Assembly (NCBI RefSeq): GCF_037204085.1
Contig: NZ_JBBCBW010000007.1
Coordinates: forward strand, 62,001-126,000
DNA: 64,000 nucleotides
Reading direction: 5' to 3'
DNA from: Variovorax sp037204085
Lineage (GTDB): Bacteria > Pseudomonadota > Gammaproteobacteria > Burkholderiales > Burkholderiaceae_C
Both the position numbers and the translations under genes were made by a program. Positions 54,554-63,677 of this stretch are shown here, one piece after another. Numbering within the stretch: the stretch's first letter is position 1; each line of letters begins with the position of its first letter. The notes under the pieces were generated by a model. It had not been told where the DNA came from and did not search any database. It saw only the letters and a list, made by a program, of their open reading frames with translations.

Positions 54554-57500
54554 GGCTTCACCGCGGGCGTGGCGGCGGGCACCAGCTCGACTTCGATGTC
54601 CAGGTTGAAGAGCGGCGGCTCCTTGCGGCTTTCGCGCTGCTCGCCCAGCTGCTTCCAGCGCGAGAGCACGGCGGCCTTGACCGCGTCGGTGCGCTGGCGG
54701 CCGAGCGATTCGGCTTCGCCGGGCGCGGCCTTGTAGGCCAGGCGCAGCACCGAGGCCTTCTCGGCCAGCACGTTCACCGTGCGGTCGAGCTCGGGCACGA
54801 AGCCGGCGCGCAGCGCGGCGGCGCCGTCTTCGAACGCAGCGCCCTGCAGCGCGAGCCGCACGACGCGGTGCACCGTGGCGCCGAAGTTCACCTTCAGCAC
54901 CTTGCCGCGTGTGGCGCGCTCGGCGGCCGGGTTCTCGCTGGTGGTGCGGTAGCCCGAAGGCAGCGTGCGGTCGTCGAGCTTGACCACCAGGTTGCTGCCG
55001 GTGCCTTCCTTCGGAATGGCGGCGCAGGCAATGTGGTAGCGGCCCTCGGCATCGGTGGTTACCAGCACGCCGTTCACGGTGGCGATGCGCACGTTGGCCA
55101 GGCCGGGCTCGCCTTCGTCCTGGTAGCCGTTGGCGTTCTTGTCGTCGTAGACCTTGCCGATCACGTCGGTGCAGTCGAAGAGCGCATCGGGCACCACGCG
55201 CACGGTGGCGGTGGCCAGGTTCGACAGCACGCGGCCGCCCACGCCCTGCGTGGCGATGACCTGGTTGACGAACTCGCCCTCGCCCACGCCGACTCCCACG
55301 CCCGCGACCATCAGGTATTCCTTGGTCTCGTTGGGCGCGAAGTTCTGGCCGGGCACCACGACCTGGCGGCCGTTGATTTGCGGCACCACCGGCAGCGCCA
55401 CGCCGCCCGGCATGGTGCGCACGGTGAGCGAGCCCTGCACGTAGCGGAAGCCCGGCGGCAGCGTGTCGACCACGGCCACGCCCGGCACGGGGTTGCCACG
55501 GGTGTTGCGCGCCGTGATGCGGTAAGGCAGCAGTTCGCCCTTCTTCACCGTCAGCTTCGAGCTGGTCTTGCGCAACTCGATGAGCGTGGCGTCCGACGGG
55601 TCGAGCGGAATGTTGTTGGCCACCACGTGCTGGCCGCCGCCGCCGGGCATCTGGAACGCCAGGTAGTAGCCGGCGCCGGGCACCAGCCCCGCGCCCGGGC
55701 TCACCACGCAGGGGTTGCTCTGCGCGGGTGCGGGTCCGTTCGCCGGTGCGGAACACGACTGCGTGCCCAGCCCGCCCGCCGCCGGCGGGTAGATGGACGA
55801 CGGCAGGTAGCTGCCCGGCGGCGTAACCGCCAGGCGGTACTCGCCCGCCGGTGCGCCCGGCAGCACGAAGAAGTCGTAGTAGCCGTTGGGGCCGGTGGTG
55901 TAGGTGTCGCGGCCGTCGAGCAGATGCTGTGCCGGGTCGAAGCCCGGCGGGCCGACCAGGCGCACCACGGCGCCGGGCACGGGCGTGCCGCTCACGCTGT
56001 CGTACACCACGCCACCCGGGTCGTACGGCAGGTCTTGCCGCTGCACGTTGGCGCCGGCGTTCACGCGCACCTTGATCGAGAAGCGCGGATCGCTCGCGGC
56101 CGGCGTGGGGTAAGGGCCGCCCGCGCCGTTCTGCGCCGCATCGGTGGGCCACACGCCGCCGACGGTGCGGCCGTCGGGCGAGCGGAAGCGCACGCGGTAT
56201 TCGCCCGGCGTGAGGTCGCCGAAGCGGTAGCTGCCGTCCGCGCCCGTGGTCACGGTGTAGAGCACGGTGGCCGCGGTTTCCGGACAGGCATTGCCGCCAT
56301 CGGCGCAGCGCATCAGCTCCACGGTCCAGCCTTCGCCCTGGCCTTCGCCGCTTTCGCGGCCGCGGTTGTGGTTCTGGTCGAACCACACGGTGCCGGTCAG
56401 CGAAGCAGGCAGGTTGTTGTGCTCGTTGAAGTCGTAGCCCGTGCCGTTGGCCGCCAGCGTGGTGAAGTTCACGCGGATCTGGTTGGTGCCCTGCGCCGAG
56501 CCGCCGAGCGTGCCGGGAATGGCAATGCCCTCGTCGTAGCCGCTGGGCTGCGTCTCGGTGACGGTGTAGCCGCCGGTACCGGGCAACGGCAGGCCGGCCA
56601 ACTCGTAGCGGCCGTCGGGGCCGGTCACGGCGGTGCGTGTGACAGGGTTGCCCGCGGCGTCGGTGCCGGTGAGCGTGATGGTCACGCCGGCAATCGGAAG
56701 GTCTTGCGGTTCGCGCGTTCCGTTGCGGTTCGCGTCGTTGTAGACGGTGCCCGCAAGGGATGCGCCGCGCTCGCCGAAGTTGTAGTCGTCGCCGTTGCCG
56801 CCGCGGTACATGATGCCGGAGAGCACGTCGTTGCCGGGCTTGCCGACGGCCGTGCCGTCGAGCGTGCCGACCGCGTCCAGGCCGTCCGCAAACGTGACGG
56901 GTTGCGTCTCGCGCAGGGTGTAGCCGGTGGCATCGGCCGGCAGCAGGCCGGTGAAGACATAGCGGCCGTTCGCGTCGGTCACCACAGTGGCGTTCACCGC
57001 CAGCCCGCTGGCCGAGCGGCCGGTGAGCGTGACGCTGACGCCGGGAATGCCCGGCTCGCCCGCCTGGCGAACGCCGTCGTTGTTGCTGTCGACGTAGACC
57101 CAGCCCGCGATCTGCCCGCCGCGCTCGCCGAAGTTGTAGTCAATGCCTGCGTCTTCCGATGCGAGCACGAGAGCGCCGAAGCGGTCGTTCACGTTGCCGG
57201 GGTTCAACGTGCCGCGCGGCGCGCCGCCCACGGTGCCGAGCGACTCGGGGCCGTCGGCCACGCCGTCGGGTTGCGTCTCGTCCAGTTGGTAGGTGCCGGG
57301 CAGCAGCTTGTCGACCAAGTAGCGGCCGTCGGCGGCGGCTTGCACCGTCTGAGTGACTGCGTTGCCGAGGAAGTCGGTGCCGGTCACTCGCACCGTGGTG
57401 CCCGCAATGCCGGGCTCCGCGGTGTCGCGGGTGCCGTTCGACGGTGCGACGTCGGCATACACGTAGCCGGACACGCTGGCCGGGCGCACGGCCGAGAAGT

Positions 57501-60500
57501 TGTTGGCGGCCGAACCCGCACCCGCCGCGGCGAGCACGATATTCTGGATGACGTTGGCATTGGAGCCGTTGGGCCCGTTCAGCACGCCGTTGCCGGCCGT
57601 GGGCACGGAACCCGGTGTGCTGCCGGCCCCGCTCACATTGCCGGCGCGCGTGATGCCGGGTTCGTAGCCCGCGGGCCGCGTCTCCGTCACCGTGTAGGTG
57701 CCGGGCGCGAGGTTCGCGAAGTTGTAGTCGCCGCTGGCGTCGGTGGTGGTGGTGCGCGTCACCGGCTGGCCGTTGACGTCCGTGCCCGTGAGCGTGATGG
57801 TCACGCCCGCAATGCCGGGTTCGGTGGCCGGTGCGCCCTGCACGCCGCTGCCGTCGCGGTCGTAGTACACGCGGCCCGAGATGCCCGCGGGCAGCAGCTC
57901 GCCGAAGTAGTACTCGCCCTGCGTGAGCGGCGGATTGGTGCCGGCCACGGTCACGCCCGTGATGCTGTTGCCGCCGCCCTGCGCCGCGCCGGGTTGGCCG
58001 TTTGCGTTGGCCTTGCCCGGTGCGTAGTTGGCGGGCTGCGTTTCGGTGATGGTGTAGCCGCCGGGCGCCGAGGGCGGTACGTTGCGGAACTCGTAGCTGC
58101 CGTCCGGGCCCGAGGGCACGGCGACGATGTTGACCGGGTTGCCTGCGGCGTCAGTGCCGGTGAGGCGCAATTCCACAGTAGGAATGCCCGTGTCGCCCGC
58201 CTGCGGCACGCCGTCGTTGTTGCCGTCGACGAACACGCGCACCGGAATGCGGGTGAGCAGTTCGCCGAAGTCGTAGCCCGTGCCGTTCACGTTCGAGCGC
58301 AATGCGATGGCGCTCACCACGTCGTTGCCCGCGGTGCCTCCGGCCGTGCCGGCCGCATCGCTGCCATCCGCGAAGGCGGCGGGCTGCGTCTCGGTCACCA
58401 CATAGCTGCCGGGCAGGAGATTGTTGAAGGCGTAGTTGCCGGTACCGCTGGCCGTGGTGGCCGTGGTCGACACCGGGTTGCCGAACATGTCGGTGCCGGT
58501 GAGCGTGACTGTCACGCCCGCAATACCGGGATCGCCAGCGCTCGCAGCGTTGTTGTAGTCGGCATCGCGGTACACGCGGCCGGCAAGGCTCGCCGGGCGC
58601 ACTTCGCCGAAGTTGTTGCTGGTCGAAGTGCCGCCCGCGCCGAGCACGATGCTGTCGATGCGGTTGGCATTGGAGCCGTTAGGCCCGTTCGAGGTGCCCG
58701 CCGGCACGGTGCCGGCGGTGCTGCCCGCGCCCGTCACGCCGCCTGCGCGGGTGATGCCCGGCTGGTAAGCGGCGGGCTGGTCCTCGGCCACGCTGTAGGT
58801 GCCCGCAGGCACGGTGAAGCTCCAGCTGCCGTCGGTGGCCGTGGTGGTGGTCAGCGAGACGGCGTTGCCCAGGCTGTCGGTGCCGGTCAGGCGCATCGTG
58901 ACGCCGGCGATGCCGGGTTCGCCGTTATCGATCTGGCCGTCGCCGTCCAGGTCTTCATAAACGCGGCCGCTCAGCGCGCTGCTCTGCACGGTGATGCTGC
59001 CCTGGTTGAAGTTGTTGCCCGCGTTCGGATCGGAACCGCCGTTGGTGTCGCCCGAGCCGGTGGTCACCAGGTGCGCGCGGTTGGTGAACGGCGTGCCGTT
59101 GGCGGGCGTGCTGCCCGTGGTCGTGCGCACCGGAATGCGCACTGTTGCCGTGCCGTTGGCCGGCATCGAAGTGATGGCGCAGCTCACGCTGGTGCCGCCC
59201 GCGCTGCCCGTGCAGGTGGGAGCCGCGGGCGTGAAGGTGCCGCCAGTTACCGAGAAGACCGGCGTACCCGTCAGCGCCAGGCCCGTGGGCAGCGTGTCGG
59301 TAAAGCTCGTGGTCTCGGCACTGTCGGGACCGTTGTTGCGCAGCTGCACGAGCCAGTCGAAGCCCTGGCCGATGGCCACGGTGGCAAGCGGCGTTGCGGT
59401 GCCCGTTGAAACGGCGGTCTTGGAGACCACCTCCACGTCGGCCTTGAAGCGGAACGTGGTGTTCTCGGCCACCGTGTTATTGCCCTGGCTGGTGTCGAAG
59501 GCATTGCGCGAGGCATCCACGAAGTCGACCGCCGCGCGGTTCTGGAAGGTGCCGCGCGAAACGCCGCGCAGGACCACCTGGAGTTGCAGCGTGTTCGGCT
59601 CGCCCGTGGCCCCTGTGCCGGTTCCGCCAATCGCCGGGATCGTGAACACGATCTGTCCGCCGGACGACCCGACCGCGGGTGTCGTGACGCCGACTCCGGC
59701 CGGCGCGCTGGCCGACACAAACGTGGGCGCCGGCTCACCGTTGGTTCCCGCGGTGGGCAGGTTGTCGATGAGCCGCACTCCCTCGGCGGTCGAGGCGCTG
59801 TTGTTCGAGACCGTGATCGTGTAGGTGACGTCGTCGCCCACGTTCACCGGATCGACGTCGTCGCGTTTGGTCACCACCAGGTCGTACACGGGCGCAACCA
59901 CGCTGGCACCGGCCGCTGCCTGGTTGTTGGTGGCATTGCCTTCCGGCGTGGTGGTGCTGACGGCGACGTTGTTGGTAATGGTGGTGCCGTTGATCGCATA
60001 GAGCGGGCGCACCTCCACCGTGACCGTCTGCTGCTCGTTGCGCACGAGCGAACTCCAGGTGCACACGAGCTGGTTGTTGCCAGGGCCCGTCGGCTGCGTG
60101 GCATTGGGCGGGGGCGTGCAGCTGCCGCCGTTCGAGGCGATGGCCCTGATGAACATCAGGCCCGACGGCAGGGTGTCGGTCACCTGCACGTTGTAGGCGC
60201 GGCTGAAGCTGTCCTCCTGAACGGACCGGTTGCGCGCGGTAAGGGTGTAGGTGAGCACCTGCCCGACGGGCACCGAGCCCGGGCTTGCGGTCTTGGTCAC
60301 CGTCACATCGGCCACGGCATTGAAGAAGCCGGTGGCGGAGCCGCTGTTGGTCACGCCCGCGTCGTCGAGCACGGGGTCAGCCGGCATGGCTGCGATGGCG
60401 CTGGCCTTGTTGGCGATCTGGAAGGTGTTGTCGGCAGCCGAAGCGCCGTCGCCGAAGTGCTGAGCCTGCACGCTGATTACCGGGCACAGCGGCACCGCCG

Positions 60501-62595
60501 ACACGGGGTCCGTGCTCGCACGGCATACCGGCAGCTGGGTGATGTTGCAGTTCGCAAGCGATGTGTCGCCCGCGCCGCCCGATGGTGCGGGCAAGGCGCA
60601 ACTGCCGGCAAAGGTCGCGGCATTGGCGGTCTGCGACACCGTAGGCGTGCCCACCACCTGCAAGAAGCGATCGCTGACCGCGACGTTCTGCGCCACCGAG
60701 GGGCCGCTGTTGACGACCTCGATCTCCCAGGTGATCGCCTGCCCCGCGGTCTGGCGGTTGCCCGTGCTGTTGCCGATGCCCACCACGCGCTTCAGAACTT
60801 TGACGTCGGCATAGTTGGCGCTGTCGTCAACGCCGGTGCCCAGGTTCACGCAGTCGTTGCCGGTGTTGGCGTCGGGGTCCGCACCTGCAGTGGGCGCACT
60901 CGCGGGCAGCGCCACGTTCACGCACATGCTGTTGACGATGGGGGCGTTGCCCGCCGGCACCGCGGGGATCGTGACGTTCACCGTCACGAAGCCGGCATTG
61001 CGCGCGCTGCCGCCGTTCGAGGTGTCCACCGGGATGTCGGAAACCAGCGTGCGCGTGCAGTTCACCGTGGCAGGCCCATCGACCGGCGCCGCAACGGTGG
61101 AACCGCCCTTGGTGATCGTGCAGGCATAGCTCCCCGCACCGACGCTGTTGATGCGCACGCCGGCCGGCAAGTCGTCGACCAGGTTGACAGTGCTGCCCGC
61201 CAGGAGGCGCGTGCCGCCCAGGTTGGTGGCGCCCACCTGGTAGTCGAACGGCTGGTTGATCGGCACGTTGTTCTGCGGCCAGCCGCGGCGTTTGTCGGCG
61301 CGGAAGTCGGTGGCGGAATTCGCCACGTTGGCGGGCACGCTGCCGGTGGCCGATGTCGCCACCGGGCCGGCGGCGTTCACGGTCGCTTCGTTGACAACGC
61401 CCGTGCCGGCGGCCGTGGCAATGACGGGAACGACGATGTTGCCGAGCGACTGGTTGGCACCGCCTGCACCGCCGATGTCGGTGCGCGTGCAGCTCACTGT
61501 CTGGCCGGAGACCGAGCAGGTCCAACCGCTGGCCGCGGTGACCGAACCGTTGATCTGGAAGTTGGCCGGCAACGTATCGGTCACCGTCACGCCCGTGGGC
61601 GCGCTGCCGCTGTAGCGCGGCGTCAACGTGAAGTTGAAGCGCTGGCCCACGAGCAGTTGGCCGCCATCGTGGGCCTTGGTCATCGAGAGCACTGTGCCCG
61701 CGGTGACGGTGGTGTTGGCGGTGGCGTTGTTGTTGGCCGGCACGCCGTCGTCGATCGAGCCCGCAGGTGCAATCGCAGGCTGGTGCGTGATGGTGGAGCC
61801 CGCGGCCCCGGTGACCACGCCGTTGACGGTGATCGTGCGGCTGCCGTTGAGCGAGAGCCCCGCGACGTTGCAGGTCAGCTGGCTGCCGGCAATCGAGCAG
61901 CCCGAAGGCAGGCCGCTGCCCGAGACCGACAGGCCCGTTGGAATGTTGTAGGTCAGCGTCGAGCCCGAGCTGGCATCAGGCCCGTTGTTGGTGAGCGTGA
62001 AGGCGATCGGCACCGTCGCGCCGCTGGAGGCGGTGGCAGGTGCCGTGATGACCACGGCCACGTCGGCGCCCTGGTTGACGGTGATCGTCTTGGTTTCGCT
62101 CGCGCCGCCGCCCGCCGGCGTTGCGGTAACGCTCAGCGTGCCCTGCGAGACCGTGCGCAGCCGCAGTTCGAAATCGCGCGTCTGGTTGGCCGCGAGCGTG
62201 ATACCCGAGCAGGTGACCGTGCCGGGCCCGGCCTCGCCCACATTGACGGTCGAGCTGCAGCTGCCGACCGGCACGGCGCCCGTGCCCATGTAGATGCTGT
62301 TGACCGGGATGGTGTAGGTGAACGAGGTACCCGGCGCGCCGATCGGCAGGCTGTCGGTCTCGGCGACGGTCACAGTGCTGGTCACCGTGCCGCCCGCGGG
62401 AACGATGTTGGGCACGTGCACCAGGCTGGAAACCTGCGGTATCGCATGGGCGGCCGTGGCAAGCAGCAAGCTCGCGAGCGGAACGGCGATGAACGCCGGC
62501 ATCCGCGCCATGCGCCTGCGCACGGCCTTCCGCGCAAGCTTGAAGAAATCGCTCGGCGCTTTCGCGCCCGACAAGATCGTTGGGGTGTTGGGCAT
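54550..62595 (-). CDS. Giant DUF11 / SdrD-B-like repeat surface protein
   Basis: A 2681-residue exported protein. GAGGGA before ATG 62595; a long N-region (ARKAVRRRMAR) leads to a signal core PAFIAVPLASLLLATAAHA. Residues about 60-1200 hold some seven DUF11-type beta-sandwich units (pattern AxVxVxK, GxxxTYTxxVxNxGP, VTDTLP). Residues about 1200-2050 hold seven SdrD-B/Cna-B-like units (GxVYxDxNxNGxxDxGExGIAGVTVxLTGTD, DGxYxFxxLxPGTYTVTETQP). Then come degenerate repeats, another DUF11 unit near the end (LTVKKGELLPYRITARNTRG) and a C-terminal segment (RTVNVLAEKASVLRLAY, SLGRQRTDAVKAAVLSRW) like a diverged OmpA-type domain. No LPXTG or barrel is present. Probably a long adhesive or structural fibre; transcribed first in an operon with the OmpA-barrel gene. 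Confidence 0.88.
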   Translation of the reverse strand: MPNTPTILSGAKAPSDFFKLARKAVRRRMARMPAFIAVPLASLLLATAAHAIPQVSSLVHVPNIVPAGGTVTSTVTVAETDSLPIGAPGTSFTYTIPVNSIYMGTGAVPVGSCSSTVNVGEAGPGTVTCSGITLAANQTRDFELRLRTVSQGTLSVTATPAGGGASETKTITVNQGADVAVVITAPATASSGATVPIAFTLTNNGPDASSGSTLTYNIPTGLSVSGSGLPSGCSIAGSQLTCNVAGLSLNGSRTITVNGVVTGAAGSTITHQPAIAPAGSIDDGVPANNNATANTTVTAGTVLSMTKAHDGGQLLVGQRFNFTLTPRYSGSAPTGVTVTDTLPANFQINGSVTAASGWTCSVSGQTVSCTRTDIGGAGGANQSLGNIVVPVIATAAGTGVVNEATVNAAGPVATSATGSVPANVANSATDFRADKRRGWPQNNVPINQPFDYQVGATNLGGTRLLAGSTVNLVDDLPAGVRINSVGAGSYACTITKGGSTVAAPVDGPATVNCTRTLVSDIPVDTSNGGSARNAGFVTVNVTIPAVPAGNAPIVNSMCVNVALPASAPTAGADPDANTGNDCVNLGTGVDDSANYADVKVLKRVVGIGNSTGNRQTAGQAITWEIEVVNSGPSVAQNVAVSDRFLQVVGTPTVSQTANAATFAGSCALPAPSGGAGDTSLANCNITQLPVCRASTDPVSAVPLCPVISVQAQHFGDGASAADNTFQIANKASAIAAMPADPVLDDAGVTNSGSATGFFNAVADVTVTKTASPGSVPVGQVLTYTLTARNRSVQEDSFSRAYNVQVTDTLPSGLMFIRAIASNGGSCTPPPNATQPTGPGNNQLVCTWSSLVRNEQQTVTVEVRPLYAINGTTITNNVAVSTTTPEGNATNNQAAAGASVVAPVYDLVVTKRDDVDPVNVGDDVTYTITVSNNSASTAEGVRLIDNLPTAGTNGEPAPTFVSASAPAGVGVTTPAVGSSGGQIVFTIPAIGGTGTGATGEPNTLQLQVVLRGVSRGTFQNRAAVDFVDASRNAFDTSQGNNTVAENTTFRFKADVEVVSKTAVSTGTATPLATVAIGQGFDWLVQLRNNGPDSAETTSFTDTLPTGLALTGTPVFSVTGGTFTPAAPTCTGSAGGTSVSCAITSMPANGTATVRIPVRTTTGSTPANGTPFTNRAHLVTTGSGDTNGGSDPNAGNNFNQGSITVQSSALSGRVYEDLDGDGQIDNGEPGIAGVTMRLTGTDSLGNAVSLTTTTATDGSWSFTVPAGTYSVAEDQPAAYQPGITRAGGVTGAGSTAGTVPAGTSNGPNGSNANRIDSIVLGAGGTSTSNNFGEVRPASLAGRVYRDADYNNAASAGDPGIAGVTVTLTGTDMFGNPVSTTATTASGTGNYAFNNLLPGSYVVTETQPAAFADGSDAAGTAGGTAGNDVVSAIALRSNVNGTGYDFGELLTRIPVRVFVDGNNDGVPQAGDTGIPTVELRLTGTDAAGNPVNIVAVPSGPDGSYEFRNVPPSAPGGYTITETQPANYAPGKANANGQPGAAQGGGNSITGVTVAGTNPPLTQGEYYFGELLPAGISGRVYYDRDGSGVQGAPATEPGIAGVTITLTGTDVNGQPVTRTTTTDASGDYNFANLAPGTYTVTETRPAGYEPGITRAGNVSGAGSTPGSVPTAGNGVLNGPNGSNANVIQNIVLAAAGAGSAANNFSAVRPASVSGYVYADVAPSNGTRDTAEPGIAGTTVRVTGTDFLGNAVTQTVQAAADGRYLVDKLLPGTYQLDETQPDGVADGPESLGTVGGAPRGTLNPGNVNDRFGALVLASEDAGIDYNFGERGGQIAGWVYVDSNNDGVRQAGEPGIPGVSVTLTGRSASGLAVNATVVTDANGRYVFTGLLPADATGYTLRETQPVTFADGLDAVGTLDGTAVGKPGNDVLSGIMYRGGNGDDYNFGERGASLAGTVYNDANRNGTREPQDLPIAGVTITLTGTDAAGNPVTRTAVTGPDGRYELAGLPLPGTGGYTVTETQPSGYDEGIAIPGTLGGSAQGTNQIRVNFTTLAANGTGYDFNEHNNLPASLTGTVWFDQNHNRGRESGEGQGEGWTVELMRCADGGNACPETAATVLYTVTTGADGSYRFGDLTPGEYRVRFRSPDGRTVGGVWPTDAAQNGAGGPYPTPAASDPRFSIKVRVNAGANVQRQDLPYDPGGVVYDSVSGTPVPGAVVRLVGPPGFDPAQHLLDGRDTYTTGPNGYYDFFVLPGAPAGEYRLAVTPPGSYLPSSIYPPAAGGLGTQSCSAPANGPAPAQSNPCVVSPGAGLVPGAGYYLAFQMPGGGGQHVVANNIPLDPSDATLIELRKTSSKLTVKKGELLPYRITARNTRGNPVPGVAVVDTLPPGFRYVQGSLTVRTMPGGVALPVVPQINGRQVVVPGQNFAPNETKEYLMVAGVGVGVGEGEFVNQVIATQGVGGRVLSNLATATVRVVPDALFDCTDVIGKVYDDKNANGYQDEGEPGLANVRIATVNGVLVTTDAEGRYHIACAAIPKEGTGSNLVVKLDDRTLPSGYRTTSENPAAERATRGKVLKVNFGATVHRVVRLALQGAAFEDGAAALRAGFVPELDRTVNVLAEKASVLRLAYKAAPGEAESLGRQRTDAVKAAVLSRWKQLGEQRESRKEPPLFNLDIEVELVPAATPAVKP
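56400..58990 (-). repeat. Seven tandem SdrD-B-like coding repeats, about 110-130 residues each
   Basis: Within the giant surface-protein gene. Each unit has a G-x-V-Y-x-D start, GIAGVTVTLTGTD core, TVTETQPAGY and an end such as NFGERG or NFGEVRP. Units 1 and 4 share extra stretches (PGITRAG, GAGST, NGPNGSNAN) not found in the others, suggesting block duplication. Unit length differences come from the loop between TETQP and NFGE. Confidence 0.85.
58991..62150 (-). repeat. About seven tandem DUF11-like coding repeats
   Basis: N-terminal half of the giant surface protein. Units begin with a D-V-x-V-x-K-like strand (ADVKVLKRVVG, ADVTVTKTASPG, YDLVVTKRDDVD, ADVEVVSKTAVS) and run through NNGP and DTLP motifs. 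They are more diverged from each other than the SdrD-B units. Confidence 0.75.
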
Positions 62596-62818
62596 CCCGT
62601 CCCTCGTAATGGCTCTGATGGCCCTGGCACCGTGCGTTCTGGCGCCGCGGAATGCGGCGCAGGTGTCCAGGAAAGAGCGCGATTCTTCGAGGGGGGCGCC
62701 TAGCAGGCTTTTGCTGCGCCGGACGGAATGTTTTCTAAAACTGACATTTGTTTACGATTGCAAAGGAACGTGAATTCCGTCACACGTGTTTTAAGGGGGA
62801 CCGCCCTACGCTAAACGA
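62596..62818. promoter_or_regulatory. Divergent intergenic region between the surface-protein operon and the response regulator
   Basis: 223 bases. The half nearest the surface gene is GC-rich and featureless. The part from about 62727 to 62800 is AT-richer (TTTTCTAAAACTGACATTTG, then GTGAATTCCGTCACACGTGT) and is the likely place for both promoters and for a regulator site. I cannot assign exact -35/-10 boxes. Confidence 0.4.
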
Positions 62819-63670
62819 ATGTCCTACTGGTCCTCCATTCCACCGCGGCGTGCGCACATCCTGCTGGTGGACGACAACATCGACGAACTGCAGCTCCTGC
62901 TGGCTGCCTTGCGGGGTGAGGGACACCGCATCAGCATGGCTTTCGACGCCATGCAGGGCTATCGGCGGGCGACAGCCCTGCAGCCCGACCTGATCCTTCT
63001 GGACGTGCGCATGGGCGGCCCCGACGGCTTTGCCGCTTGCCGGCTGCTGAAGGCCGACCACGCCACGGCGCACATTCCTGTGATCTTCGTGACGTCCAGC
63101 TGCTCGGTTTCGGAAAGATTGACGGGCCTGCACGAAGGCGCGGTCGACTACATCCTCAAGCCGTACGAACCGGCCGAAGTGCTGGCGCGCGTTTCGGTGC
63201 ACCTGGTGCTGGCCAGCAGCAAGCACGCGCACGCAGACGCCGCAAGCATGGAAGCACCGGCCGATGAGCCAAGGGAAGCCGGACCCGACCGGGTCATCGC
63301 ATTGGCGGCCCAGCGTATCGTGACCTCGGACCTGGCGAACGTGCCCCCGCTGCCCGAACTGGCTGCGCGCGTGGGCACGCATGAAAAGCGCCTCTCGCGC
63401 GTGTTTCGCGAAATGACGGGGCGCACGGTGTTCGAGTTCGTGCGCGAGGCGCGGCTCTCCGAGGCACGCCGGCTGCTCGCGGAATCCGCGCTCAGCGTCG
63501 AGGAAGTGGGCCTTGCGGTGGGGTTCTCGAACGCCGCAAATTTTTCGACTGCGTTCCGCGAACGTTTCCAGACCACGCCTAGCGGCTTTCGCAGCACGCT
63601 TGGCGGCAAGGCCGCGCCGTTGCCCCTGCCGGTGCCCTTGCCTTTGCCTTTGCCTATCTCCGAGGCCTGA
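62819..63670 (+). CDS. Response regulator: receiver domain plus AraC-type HTH output
   Basis: A 283-residue regulator. The receiver (about 10-125) has the acidic pair and phosphoacceptor in LLVDDN and LILLDVRMGG, the switch Thr/Ser in VIFVTSS and the Lys in YILKPYEP. An Ala/Glu/Asp linker joins an AraC HTH domain (ELAARVGTHEKRLSRVFREM, LSVEEVGLAVGFSNAANFST, AFRERFQTTPSGFR). The C-terminal 20 residues are a Pro-Leu/Val dipeptide run produced by a hexamer repeat. It is divergent from the giant surface-protein gene and followed seven bases later by a probable sensor gene, making a two-component pair that may control the surface operon. Confidence 0.9.
   Translation: MSYWSSIPPRRAHILLVDDNIDELQLLLAALRGEGHRISMAFDAMQGYRRATALQPDLILLDVRMGGPDGFAACRLLKADHATAHIPVIFVTSSCSVSERLTGLHEGAVDYILKPYEPAEVLARVSVHLVLASSKHAHADAASMEAPADEPREAGPDRVIALAAQRIVTSDLANVPPLPELAARVGTHEKRLSRVFREMTGRTVFEFVREARLSEARRLLAESALSVEEVGLAVGFSNAANFSTAFRERFQTTPSGFRSTLGGKAAPLPLPVPLPLPLPISEA
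63620..63655 (+). repeat. Imperfect hexamer repeat (TTGCCT)6 encoding a Pro-Leu tail
   Basis: Six in-frame hexamers: TTGCCC, CTGCCG, GTGCCC and three exact TTGCCT. They encode alternating Leu/Val and Pro close to the stop of the response regulator. Change in copy number would keep frame (two codons per unit). Confidence 0.85.
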
Positions 63671-63677
63671 GGCGGCC

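Noticed and set aside
56400..58990. Periodic repeats resembling a repeat array such as CRISPR
   Set aside because: The units are 330-400 bases long, coding, and diverged; they are protein domain repeats.
50225..62703. Plus-strand open frames of 1312, 1632 and 1039 codons across the surface-protein operon
   Set aside because: They mirror the repeat structure of the minus-strand genes and have low-complexity composition without signal peptide or domains.
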